Made by a program: the position numbers and the translations under genes. Shown here piece by piece: positions 53,801 to 62,971 of a stretch of 64,000 nt of DNA. The DNA is taken from the NCBI GenBank assembly GCA_947247005.1, contig OX365946.1:12780453-12844452 (forward strand), read 5' to 3'. The DNA is from Spisula solida (Eukaryota > Mollusca > Bivalvia > Venerida > Mactridae). The notes below the pieces were generated by a model. It saw only the letters and a program-made list of their open reading frames with translations, was not told the DNA's origin and did not search any database. The first letter of the stretch is position 1, and each line of letters begins with the position of its first letter.

Positions 53801-56800
53801 CCGATACCTTGTGGTCTACAAACCGCACACTTACCTACTGAGCCATCACATATTGTTGTCTAGTAGCAACTCAATAAACCACACATAGCAATAAATGTAA
53901 TTACATGTATATGTTTTTATAACTTCGGAAATTTCCGGACTTGAATGAATTATTCAAGGAGTCTCAGTTTAATCTGGTCAGACAATATCAGCTTATAGCT
54001 TTCTTCTCAATCCATGATTGTGACAATGTATGTTTATTATGCCCCCATCTTTGATGAGGGGGTTTGCACATGTCTGTCTGTCTGTTAAGGTCGGTCGGTC
54101 GTATTAAATGGTTTCCGTTCAATAACTCAAGAACACTTTGACTTAGGATCTTCAAACTTTGCATGAAGGTTGGTCAACAACAGTAGATGCCCCCTATTGA
54201 TTTTGAGATAAGTGGGTCAAAGGTCAAGGTCACTGTGACATTTACCATTTCTGATTATTCAAATGGTTTCCATTCAATAACTCAAGAACGCTTTGACCTA
54301 GGATCTTTAAAATTAACATGGTGGTTGGTCAGCAACAGTAGATGACCCCTATATATTTTGAGGTCAGTAGGTCAAAGGTTAAGGTCACTGCGACCTTCAC
54401 CATTTCTGACGATATGGGGGCATGTATACGTGTTTTACAAGCATCTCTTGTTATAATTTATAATGTTGATGTAAATGAACAGTCCTCCTAGATTAATTAA
54501 GCATTAGATTAAAAAGTATTCATTTTCATCAACGTATAGAGATATTATCTAAAATTGGTTGTAAAAATGTGGAAAATATTACACATACTTGTAGAGCTGT
54601 CATTGATAGAAGCGATATCGATGACTTTTTGTATAGACAATATTTTTTTGCCGATCGATTAAATATCGATACATGAGAAAATGAATGGAACCTACCAATA
54701 TCATCATTTTTCCTGCTCAAAATACTTTTCTTGGATAAATTGAAGTCTACAAAATGTATAAATGGGTCTAATCTAAACTCAAACCGAAGCTACTGTTTTC
54801 AAAAGCTGAATCTATACCCCATGTATTCAGTCTAGGACGACTGAATAAGTGAATCATGACTGATGGCTCTGTAACTGGTTCATCTTTATATTACTAGAAA
54901 TTCGTGCCCTCGGGCAAATTATGTCGAGCCTCGGCGCACGTTGAAAAATGGCTACAACTTAAATTAGCCATCAATTTGACTTTTGACCTCCAACTGTGAC
55001 CTTGAACTTTGAGATAGGAACTTGGGGGTTGGACATGACACTCCGCCTCATGGGGGTTAACATTCATGCCAAACAAAGAAAGATTGGTCAATGTATGACA
55101 AAGTTATGGTCCGGACAAACTTCAATTTGACCTTTGACCTCCAACACTGACCTTGACCTTTGAGATAGGAACCTGAGGGTTAGGCATGACACTCTGCCTC
55201 ATAGAGGTTAACATTCATGCCAAATTTAAGAATGATTGGTCAATGTATGACAAAGTTAGGCTCTGGACAAGCTTCAATTTGACCTTTGACCTCCAACACT
55301 GACCTTGACCTTTGAGATAGGAACCTGGGGGTTGGGCATGACACTCTGCCTCATGGAGGTTAACATTCATGCAAAATATTAGAAAGATTGGTCAATGTAT
55401 GACAAAGTTATGGTCCGGACAATCTTCAATTTGACCTCCAACACTGACCTTGACCTTTGAGATAGGAACCTGTGTGTTGGGCATGACACTCTGCCTCATA
55501 GAGGTTAACATTCGTGCCAAATATAAGAAAGATTGGTCAATGTATGACAAAGTTAAAGTCCGGACAAGCTTCAATTTGACCTCCATCTGTGAACTTGACC
55601 TTTGAGAAAGGGACCTGGGGGTTGGGCATGACACTCCTCCTCATGGAGGTTAACATTCATGCCAAATATAAGAAAGATTGGTCAATGTATGACAAAGTTA
55701 TGGTCAGAACAAGCTTCAATTTGACCTTTGACCTCCAATGGTGACCTTGACCTTTGAGATAGGTACCTGGGGGTTGGGCATGACACTCCTCCTCATGGAG
55801 ATGAACATTCATGCCAAATATAAGCAAGATTGGTCAAAGCATAACAAAGTTGTCGGGACAAAATCGGACGCACACACGCACATACACCAAAAGTGGCGAC
55901 TAAGTCTCGCTCACCGCAAGCGGGCTCGACAAAAATCGATGTATCGTCGATACTTGTCGGCTGATATATCACAGGGGTGTAAATTTTCCAGATTTATCTG
56001 GAATTCCAATTTATCATTCTTGAAAGAGCAATTGCTTCTGAACAAAATAATAGTGGTTTGATGAAAATATCTCAAGAAATGGCAAAGTTATTGTTAATTT
56101 AATCTGCTCTGGAGAAATTTGTTTAATACAAACTGAGTTAATTGCGGAAACAATGTCATTGAAGGCCTTTTGTTTGGCAAAAATAGATGGCTGCACATGA
56201 TTTTCCTGATTTTTAATTTGGCCCTGTTGACACCATTGTATATCAGAATCGTCGATATGCCACTGATCAAACCAATGACAGCTCTACATATTTGCATTTA
56301 TGATCAAATGGGTTCTCTTGTAAACATCCAACAAACACTGTACAACAACCAATGAATGGAGGAGCGCGTTATCTCTGCTTTTTTTTTTGGGGGGTCAATT
56401 TAACTGTTGACTTTTAATCTTATCTTTTTTTTATATCACTTATAAATCAGTCAAATACAATTTGTTATACTGTAATGTTATGATGACATATTAACATGAG
56501 TCTTTGATTATCAAGTTTTTGGTTACGCAGGACACTCTAATTATACAGTATTGTAGGTGAAGTTGTCCTTGATACAGTTTTGAGTGATGTAATTGTGAAT
56601 TTTAAGAGTCCTATCTGTGACTAACATAGTTCAGTTGGTAATCAGATAGAGAACTGTTCAATGAATAAATCATTGTATATCGACAGACGAGTGCATTTAG
56701 GTCAACTGTCTGGGGTGTAGTACATATGCACTGTATAACTACAGTATCTCTAGTTTATGTGTACTGTGTGTCAGATGGTGACAGTGTTCATCTGTCAAGA

Positions 56801-59800
56801 TTTACTAAAAATAGAAATAGTTTATTAACAGACAGACACATAAAATTTATTAAGACTTCTAATTTAATAAATTTTAGTCATCGCTGGCTACATGCAATCC
56901 ATTTTAATGCCCCCCTATCGATAGATGGGGAGGCATATAGTGATTCACCTGTCCGTCAGTCCGTTCGTCCTGGTTAACCCAAATTGACAGATTCTTCTAG
57001 AGTCAGTGTACCCGATTTCGCACACTTATTTCACATTTAACGTCGTAAATTATTTACAAAGTATTTTTTTTCAAAACACTTAGAACAAAAGAAAGAAGAT
57101 AACTAAATGTGTAAAATTTTGTATTTACGTTGGTGAATGTCAAGGACATCATGCTCTTGGCGCGCTTGATTTGGGATTAACATTATGGAACATGTTCTCA
57201 CAATTTTGGACCCGGTTTCGCACACATAATTTTGAAAAGAATATTTACAAATAAATTATATTTTTATAATAAAAAATGTTAATTGATCAACAAACTCACC
57301 ATTCATCACAAATTTGCCGATTTATAATGTATTGGCACCTGCAAAAATTCTATTTGAAACACACAGCATGAGGCATAACCGTTTCAACTGCCTTTTTTGG
57401 CATTGCTAACCTGAATGCAAAAAAAAACAAATTTTTTGCTAGAACACATGACTTTGGGATATTCTGAACTAGAGCAAAATATATTCGATTAACTTTTGGA
57501 ACAAGGTCCATTCAACCCATCTACTCGATTAACTTTTGGAACAAGTTTTTTTTTACTAAGAAAGAATCAAGTTGTTCTACTTTTAGTTAGGAGAATAATT
57601 TAAAATAGTCATTATCATGTAAAATACACTCGATATGGGAGAGTTTAATTACTTTTCTGGTTTTGCATATATTTTTCTTCGATTCTGTTTCAAATTTTTG
57701 CAAAATTGTAGTGAAAGTGAGGAAAACAAAGAAGTTTTACAACTGCCCTACTGACCTACATAAGATTGTTTACTTTTACGTCAGCTGTTGTGACAGCGAG
57801 ATCTCGCGAGAGATACATCCACATGCGGTCAACTTCCGAGAAAACAAGCCACGTTCAAATAAGATGACAGGGAATATGCATATTTACATTGTAAATATAG
57901 AAAAATCGCGATTAAAAATAAGTGTGCGAAACCGTGACCAGTGCGAAACCGAGTACACTGACTCTAGCATCATTATGGCTTGCTTTAAAGCTTCCATATT
58001 TGCATGGATGTTGTATATGAACACTCTCCATACGCCTGTATCACCTGACCACATTTTGACCTTCACCTTGACCTAATTTTGGACTTACTTAGACTTATTG
58101 AAGGGCCAAATTCTTGGTTAACCCAAATTGACCGTTTCTTCTAGCATTATTATGGCTTGCTACAAAGCTTCCATACTTGCATGGATGTTGTATATGAACA
58201 CTCTCCACATGCCTGTATCACCTGACCACATTTTGACCTTCACCTTGACCTAATTTTGGACTTAGACTTATTGAAGGGCCAAATTCTTGGTTAACCCAAA
58301 TTGACCGTTTCTTCTAGCATTATTATGGCTTGCTACAAAGCTTCCATACTTGCATGGATGTTGTATATGAACACTCTGCACACGCCTGTATCACTTGACC
58401 CCATATCGACCTTCACCTTGACCTAATTTTGGACTCAGACTTATAAAGCGTCTAATTCTTGGTTAACCCAAATTGACCGTTTTGTTTTACATCATGTCCA
58501 TCATGACGTTGCCTTAAAACTTGGCATACTTGCTTACCATCATAAGCTCCTTACATTATCAAAGCCATGTAACACTATCCAACATTATAACAGAATTATG
58601 GCCCCTGATTTTCTTAACTTTTTTATGGGCAAGGCTTCCATGGGGGCATAAGCGTTTATTGAACGCAGTCTTGTTTCGAAGACTTTTCTATATGTTATAC
58701 AAAATCAACATTGCAGAACTTTATTAAATGATGTGGCACAAACTTCACTATTAAAATTTTATTGCATCATGACGTATGTTCACTGTTGTAACTATGCATA
58801 ATTTATCAATTATGATCATCAAAATAGTTATTATGAACCAGTATATTTATTGAGCATTTTGATTACTGTGTAGATTTCATGCTGATGTGGACCATGTTGA
58901 AAATTGGTCTAAAACATGGTCAAATATGTCATCCTTCATTTATGAAGTAGTTATATAATTGCTATTATTCAAGATCGTTTAATTGCTGCTAAAGGCATTT
59001 AATGTGTGTGTTGCACGTTCAATATGATTGATTTTGTCTTATTAAAATTGCCATCTAAATTGTTTGTGGGGTAGATCAGTACGCCATGAGTCACAAGACA
59101 AAGTTGATTTTCAAATTCAACTGTTACAGTCTAGTCATGGTAAGAATACACTGATGCTGCGGTCGAGTCCACTTTTATGGTGTAAAACCAATTATAAAAG
59201 CTTAAACAAGGCTTGAACAGACAGCCATAATTTCAATGCTAAACTAACATACTGTATTCGCACTACCTATTCAGACAATGGTTGTAATCTTCTTTGTACA
59301 CATAAACAGCTACGTCACTCTCACCAGATCCTAACTTAAATCTCTGTACCAAAAAACCAGAAAGAGTCTGACCTGTTCAAATTGTGTTCTCTAATTAGTA
59401 GTATTATTGTGTCATTGTTTGGTAAAGTGATGAGCCATATATTTACCTTACCAAATTAGGTATGATCGATCTATGGGTAGTTGTTTGTATTATTATACAC
59501 TGTCTGTATGCATACATATTATCTGACCACATTGAACTGACTCCGAGCTTATGCTCGTTCTTGAAAGTCTGACATTGAGCCACAGTTTAAAGTGGTTTAC
59601 TAAAATGCTGTTGAATTGCACCGATGCATCTTTATCATTTTGATTATGTGATATGTATGTCAAATTGTAACCTAGATATATTACAGGTTACTGGTACATG
59701 TTATCATATTATCTGTGTTGTATTTTACAGAACAAGGTCAAGGCTGGAACATACCCAGGCTCACCTACAAGTTGGCTGTTTGTCACAGTGTTTGTCCTAG

Positions 59801-62800
59801 CTCTCAGACTTGCCAACGTTGATCCTTCATTCGGAGCTATAGGTTTCATCCAAACCAATATACCAGGGTAAGTTGCTACTGTGGCAGGCCTTGTTTGGAC
59901 TATCTTGAAAAGATATACATTTTAATAAAATATGGCTTTAAGTGAACAAATTTAAATTACAAAACAAAATCCTTAAAATTTATGAACAAAATCAACCAAG
60001 AAGGTCTACACTCAGACTCGAACCTGACCGACATTGTTCCATATTTTTGGCTCGACTTTTAAGTTGTTTATATTTTGCCTATTTGAAATATTTCCTCTTT
60101 TATTTATGCGTTATATCCCTATTCAGTATTTTAGGTCCTGAGTGACACTTTTTCTCAATTTCAGCCAGCGTTCAATTCCCTAAGTAGCCAAAAATCCCAC
60201 CTACAACATTTGCATACTGTTACTGACTAATGATGACTTATTACTGTACCTGTCATGTATAATATTACAGTAATGTGTCCAACAAAATTACCTGTCAAAT
60301 ATAAGTACTAGGGTACTCTAGGTGTAATCAGATATTTGTGTATTATCATCATAGTATATTATACATGTAGAACATTGATGAGACAGTAAACCTGTCACAT
60401 TTGTTACCTCGATTACTTATCTTTGACACTGAGACAGTTGAAACTGACATTTTCCCAAAACTATTTTACTGACCATTAATAATGTTTTATTACTAATACA
60501 TGATTCTTAGAAAGCCAAAATTAAAGTATTTCTATAGATGAGGTTGCCAAAGCAATTGAACTCTGATTGATATCTCAACTAGGGTTGGATACTGTTAAGA
60601 ACAAAACGATACGATACCGTACCGGTACAGACGAAACGGTACGGTATTTTAATGATACCGATACCGATATATATGAGATATGAATGTGTCATTATGTGTG
60701 TGCTAAATTTATTTCCAACCATTGTGCACTGAAGTTGGGGAATGCATTCCCGTTAAGTTGCCCGTATGATTAAAGAGTCAATGATGACAGCATCGGGGAA
60801 TACCAGAATAATAGATATTGCAAACCAAAACTAACAAACTAGGAATTATTTCCAAACATGAAGTGGAGCTCTAGTGTAGGTTATGGGAAATTAGTAAGTT
60901 TGATATAAGTATAATAGTACCGATAACGGTACCGGTATTTTCTGAAACGTTATATACTGGTAGGGCTGCGTATCGGTTAGAATGATCGATACGATACTTG
61001 TATCGATGCAAAATGATCGATATTCGATATATCATATGATATTTTCTTTAAGCAATAAAACGTCTAAATAGGAAGGTATTAGCTTGCAATATGTATTTAT
61101 TAACTAAAACCATTTAAACAAGACATGTAACACAAAGGTTCGTGGTTAACTCTGTTTACACATGTTTTCTAGTATTTTGTATCAATTGCTTAGCCACGAG
61201 AGGTTAATTTCACAGCAGTTTTTGTTTGATTTTTGTGACGAAACACTGAGTGGACATCGAAAAACTCGACTTGAATGGGGATATTATTGGTTTCCATGTG
61301 TATTTGTTGTTGATCGATTATTTCATCGATACAGAAACGTTCGATTCGATGTATCGATCGAACTCAAAATACCGGTATTCGATTTATATCGTAAACCGGT
61401 ACGCATCCCTATATACCGGTATATTTTTTAACGAGTTTCGGTACGGTTCCAGTACCGAATACCCTTAATTACATTGTACTCCATAGATACAATGTATGGC
61501 AAGTCATGTTTCTATTCTATTATTTTCCAATAATAAGTATGGGACAGGAGTCTATCCAATTTCAGAAACAGACTTTAAAATTGAGACACACTATCAAGGG
61601 AGATCATTCTTGATATTTGTCCCAAAAAGCTGTCCATTCAAACTTATCTCTAACTAGGAGAGTGTAGACATTATACAGACAACAGGATTAAGAATCAATT
61701 TCTTTTTCAGTGAGACCACAGTGGACCACCGCTGTTGTGCGTTGTAACGCTTTAATTCTGTTTCAATAGTTATGATTGTTATTTTATAGAGAAAAGTTTA
61801 TGGATTGCTGAAAATAAAATAAAAACTTTATTTTACACATGTAGTCACCACAATCATTTTTTTCGAGGGCATTCGTTGTTGAACTCGACCACGAAATCTA
61901 ATCCCCACATTAATGGACATCCCCTATACAGAGAATAGGTTCCTTTCCATGTTTTGTAATCCACAAACTAATGACCCCACGAAAAAGCTTTTTCATCAAA
62001 ATCCATGAAATTTAATACCCATGAAAATAAGTGATTTTACAGTACCGTATAATATTTTCAGCAAGTAGAATAATACACATGTTTGTATGATATTGTTATA
62101 TATTTTTTCAGTTTGAACACAGCCAGTGATACAGTGAGTGTGTATGGTAGTTGTCTTATCTTCTCCACCTTACTCTGGATTGGTCTCATTCTCTTCCTCA
62201 AGTATGTACTGAAACTCTTACTGATGTACCATGGTTGGATGTACGAGGGTCGAGGCAGAGTTTCCATACAGACTAAACTATGGCTGGTCAGTATTCTCAT
62301 ATCACTAGTTATCTGTATTTCAGCACCGTGATGAAGGGTTGGTGAAAGCATAAAAGTCGGTCACTAATAAAAGTATGATAACCTGCTTTTATCGTGTAGC
62401 TATATTTACACTTCGGTGTCTGTGTCGATATACATTAGGATGTTAAAATACTTGCCCATAAATTTACAATTAAGTATCGCTCGCTCAGGAAATTCCATCT
62501 GCTTAGAAGTAAATGATTTTTGATGACAGGACACTGGAGTATGATTTATTGTTGTCCTTGAAGGGCATATGCATCGGTTGATTAAAAACTGTCCAACCTG
62601 TCTGTAAAGACCATCTATGTGAAGAGCAAAAGGTGACCATGTTGTCTTTGTTAATAAGTTAAATTGAAAGTTTACACACTATATATATATGTATATATGT
62701 GTGTGTGTATGTCTCGGAGACTACAGATTTAAAATAATTTTACTTGCTGTACTCATTTATTTGCTCTCCTTGCACTTTTGTACAATAAGAAATGTTCACT

Positions 62801-62913
62801 TTACATTACAGGGTTTGATTCGTCTGTTTGGAGGGAGGAAACCCATGTTAAACAGCTATCAATCCTCACTTCCTAAACTGGTGCTGCCATCTGTTGAGGA
62901 TACTATTGACAGG
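50693..62913 (+). CDS. CPT1: Carnitine O-palmitoyltransferase 1, 5' part (spliced, continues off window)
   Basis: CPT1 is the malonyl-CoA-regulated enzyme of the outer mitochondrial membrane. It transfers long-chain acyl groups from CoA to carnitine and so controls entry into beta-oxidation. Join 50693-50833, 59731-59867, 62112-62286 and 62812-62913; this reads open for 185 codons in consistent phase (0, 2, 0). The protein starts MAEAHSAVAFSFTVTHEGV, the family's regulatory N-terminus. Two membrane segments follow (about residues 62-76, SWLFVTVFVLALRLA, and about 105-130, CLIFSTLLWIGLILFLKY region), then YHGWM (132-136) and GGRKPMLNSYQSSLPKL (158-174), all family landmarks. About a quarter of the usual ~770 residues is present; the acyltransferase core with its catalytic His lies beyond 64000. 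The start is supported by N-terminal homology and a good Kozak context (A at -3, G at +4). Introns are 8897, 2244 and 525 bp and full of transposons. Confidence 0.95.
50834..51185. other. Start of CPT1 intron after coding exon 1
   Basis: The donor GTAACA opens an intron of 8897 bp. This first part holds no recognised element. A 90-codon minus-strand frame covering the exon is antisense to the real gene and is not coding. Confidence 0.6.
51190..51456. mobile_element. 267-bp TIR element, CAGAGCTACAGATAAG ends
   Basis: The left end CAGAGCTACAGATAAG (51190) is matched by its inverse ending at 51456. The flanks are CCTTG and CCTCG, a possible 5-bp target duplication with one mismatch. Further inward the arms share 'attgggt(a)' words in inverted order. 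No coding capacity. Confidence 0.75.
51970..52217. mobile_element. MITE family 1, copy A (248 bp)
   Basis: Perfect 12-bp terminal inverted repeat CAGGGGTGTCAA, flanked by TGAATT on both sides (51964-51969 and 52218-52223). A second copy lies at 55972-56238 and shares the interior ('gatgaaaatatctcaagaaatggcaa', 'ctgctctg', 'tttttaatttgg'). Confidence 0.88.
52224..53270. other. Intronic sequence, no feature seen
   Basis: AT-rich intron sequence; no exon-like frame, RNA or clear repeat recognised. Confidence 0.45.
53418..53492 (+). other. tRNA-like module, left arm of foldback element
   Basis: A-box match TAGCGCAGTGG at 53426-53436 and B-box-like GGTTCAAAACT at 53469-53479, 43 bp apart start to start, which is tRNA spacing. 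The B-box departs from GGTTCGANTCC at key positions and the acceptor stem is poor. It is therefore a SINE-like relic rather than a functional tRNA. Confidence 0.6.
53788..53852 (-). other. tRNA-like module, right arm of foldback element
   Basis: Read on the minus strand: GATGGCTCAGTAGGTAAG (A-box region), then GGGTTCGATTC (B-box core, about 53792-53803). It has tRNA-like spacing, and a possible anticodon arm around GGTTTGTAGACC. No convincing 7-bp acceptor stem, so it is called tRNA-like, not a tRNA gene. Confidence 0.6.
54039..54452. mobile_element. Tandem-repeat element, ATGCCCCC...GGGGGCAT type, copy 1
   Basis: Starts ATGCCCCCATC with a local hairpin (CCCCCATC/GATGAGGGGG). It contains two ~155-bp direct repeats ('aatggtttcc(g/a)ttcaataactcaagaac...'). 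It ends GGGGGCAT followed by a weak hairpin (TGTTT/AAGCA) and CTCTTGTT. The same end design appears at 56907-58677. Elements with ~150-160 bp tandem cores are known in bivalves (the 'pearl' group, linked to Helentrons); membership here is inferred. Confidence 0.7.
54923..55930. repeat. Six ~150-bp tandem repeats between short inverted ends
   Basis: Unit starts ('ttcaatttgacc') fall at about 54970, 55121, 55273, 55425, 55570 and 55715. The period is 152 bp for the early units and 145 bp in two later units that lack 'tttgacc'. Each unit reads 'gaccttgacctttgagataggaacctg...ttaacattcatgccaaa...gattggtcaatgtatgacaaagtt'. The block is bounded by GTCGAGCC (54923-54930) and its inverse GGCTCGAC (55923-55930). 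The long antisense frames in it are repeat artefacts. Confidence 0.88.
55972..56238. mobile_element. MITE family 1, copy B (267 bp)
   Basis: The left end CAGGGGTGTAAATTTTCC matches copy A; the right end is worn (TTGACACCATTG). It is flanked by TATATCA on both sides (55965-55971 and 56239-56245), a 7-bp direct duplication. It is inserted in the right part of the hAT-like element at 54592-56286 and is therefore younger than it. Confidence 0.87.
56295..56900. other. Intronic sequence, no feature seen
   Basis: AT-rich; a T run followed by GGGGGG at about 56382-56395 is simple sequence. No exon or element recognised. Confidence 0.45.
56907..58677. mobile_element. Tandem-repeat element, ATGCCCCC...GGGGGCAT type, copy 2 (interrupted)
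   Basis: The left end ATGCCCCCCTATC has a hairpin (CCCCTATC/GATGGGG). The core has ~173-bp units whose 'ggttaacccaaattgac' landmark falls at about 56972, 58116, 58289 and 58461. The 1144-bp gap between the first two is one unit plus a 965-bp insertion. The right end is GGGGGCAT followed by the hairpin GCGTT-TATTG-AACGC (58652-58666) and CTTGTTT. The end layout matches 54039-54452 although the cores differ. Confidence 0.75.
57000..57964. mobile_element. 965-bp TIR element inserted in a tandem repeat unit
   Basis: The left end GAGTCAGTGTACCCGATTTC (57000) and the inverse right end GAGTCAGTGTACTCGGTTTC (to 57964) match at 22 of 24 positions. TA flanks both sides (56998-56999 and 57965-57966); equally, CTAG is duplicated. 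The neighbouring unit near 58140 keeps the empty site 'ttcttctagcatta', confirming the insertion point. The motif 'cccg(a/g)tttcgcacac' is repeated inside near 57211-57225. The TA duplication and the CAGTGTACCCG-like end suggest the Tc1/mariner/pogo group, but no transposase is present. Confidence 0.9.
58678..59730. other. Intronic sequence up to CPT1 exon 3 acceptor
   Basis: No element recognised. The stretch ends in the splice acceptor TGTTGTATTTTACAG (to 59730). Confidence 0.5.
59731..59867 (+). CDS. CPT1: CPT1 second coding exon (codons 48-93, first membrane segment)
   Basis: Begins NKVKAGTYPGSPTSW, then the hydrophobic stretch LFVTVFVLALRLA (about residues 63-75), then NVDPSFGAIGF. Length 137 bp; it ends within a Gly codon (GG|GTAAGT, phase 2). 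The motif P-x-S-P-x-S-W ahead of the first membrane helix and the following VDPS match the CPT1 family. Confidence 0.93.
60014..60024 (-). other. Isolated tRNA B-box-like motif
   Basis: The minus strand reads GGTTCGAGTCT within 'gtcaggttcgagtctgagtg'. No convincing A-box at the right distance; probably a decayed SINE. Confidence 0.35.
60580..61465. mobile_element. GGTACCG-rich TIR-like element, interrupted by a second element
   Basis: The left part (60580-60670) is dense in 'gataccg/accggtac' words after TAGGGTTGGATACTG. The right part (61412-61465) is dense in 'accggta/ggtacgg' and ends CAGTACCGAATACCCTTA. The ends are only imperfectly inverted and no target duplication is clear. A decayed non-autonomous element is the best reading. 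Confidence 0.55.
60961..61411. mobile_element. 451-bp hAT-like element nested in the above
   Basis: The ends TAGGGCTGCGTATCGGTT (left) and TAGGGATGCGTACCGGTT (right, inverted) match at 16 of 18 positions. The flanks are TATACTGG (60953-60960) and TATACCGG (61412-61419), an 8-bp duplication with one mismatch. Subterminal 'gatcgatac/gtatcgatc' words fill both ends. The overlapping 89- and 72-codon frames inside are not protein genes. Confidence 0.87.
61466..62111. other. Intronic sequence up to CPT1 exon 4 acceptor
   Basis: Around 61860-62045 a decayed dispersed repeat is likely ('accacgaaatctaatccccac', 'cacgaaaaagctttttcatc', 'ccatgaaaataagtgattttac'). The stretch ends with the acceptor TATTTTTTCAG (to 62111). 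Confidence 0.45.
62112..62286 (+). CDS. CPT1: CPT1 third coding exon (codons 93-151, second membrane segment)
   Basis: Completes the split Gly codon, then LNTASDTVSVYGSC. A hydrophobic run to about residue 122 (LIFSTLLWIGLILFL) forms the second membrane helix, followed by KYVLKLLLMYHGWMYEGRGR. The YHGWM motif just after the second helix is a strong CPT1 landmark. Length 175 bp, donor CTG|GTCAGT, phase 0. An antisense 97-codon frame overlaps and is not coding. Confidence 0.94.
62679..62711 (+). repeat. TA/TG microsatellite
   Basis: Run of AT, then GTATATATGTGTGTGTGT dinucleotides in the short intron before the fourth coding exon. Confidence 0.8.
62812..62913 (+). CDS. CPT1: CPT1 fourth coding exon (codons 152-185)
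   Basis: Reads GLIRLFGGRKPMLNSYQSSL, then PKLVLPSVEDTIDR. It matches the family's 'GRKPMLYSFQTSLPRLPVP' region, the linker into the catalytic domain. Acceptor TTTACATTACAG (to 62811), donor AGG|GTAGGT (62914), 102 bp, phase 0. No further CPT1 exon is recognisable before 64000. Confidence 0.95.
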
Positions 62914-62971
62914 GTAGGTAACATATATATTATATTTGACAATGGTTTAATTGAAAATACAAAAGCAAGTA

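Larger units (their letters stand above)
53277..53985. mobile_element. 709-bp foldback element with two opposed tRNA-like modules
   Basis: The ends are a perfect inverted repeat of about 27 bp (TTGTCTGACCAGATTAAACT... at left; inverse at right), flanked by TA on both sides (53275-53276 and 53986-53987). Each arm holds a tRNA-like module pointing inward (53418-53492 plus, 53788-53852 minus). The two modules align with one another, so the element looks like two inverted, diverged copies of one tRNA-bearing sequence. No protein-coding capacity. Confidence 0.85.
54592..56286. mobile_element. hAT-like non-autonomous element carrying nested insertions
   Basis: Both termini carry the perfect 14-bp inverted repeat TAGAGCTGTCATTG. 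They are flanked by CATACTTG (54584-54591) and CATATTTG (56287-56294), an 8-bp target duplication with one mismatch, the hAT hallmark. Subterminal ATCGAT words lie in both ends. A tandem-repeat block (54923-55930) and a MITE (55972-56238) sit inside, the latter with its own target duplication. No transposase is visible. Confidence 0.85.

Noticed and set aside
53418..53852. Functional tRNA genes in the foldback element
   Set aside because: A- and B-boxes are recognisable but acceptor and anticodon stems are poor, and the two modules are mirrored relics; called tRNA-like only.
55392..55634. 80-codon minus-strand frame
   Set aside because: Lies in ~150-bp tandem repeats and its residues repeat with the DNA period; not a gene.
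57663..58076. 137-codon plus-strand frame
   Set aside because: Crosses from a TIR element into the adjacent tandem repeat, with no transposase motif; chance frame.
61162..61468. Overlapping 89- and 72-codon plus-strand frames
   Set aside because: Inside the nested hAT-like element and its palindromic word arrays; no domain.
62058..62351. 97-codon minus-strand frame
   Set aside because: Antisense to the CPT1 exon 62112-62286, which is supported by homology and splice sites.
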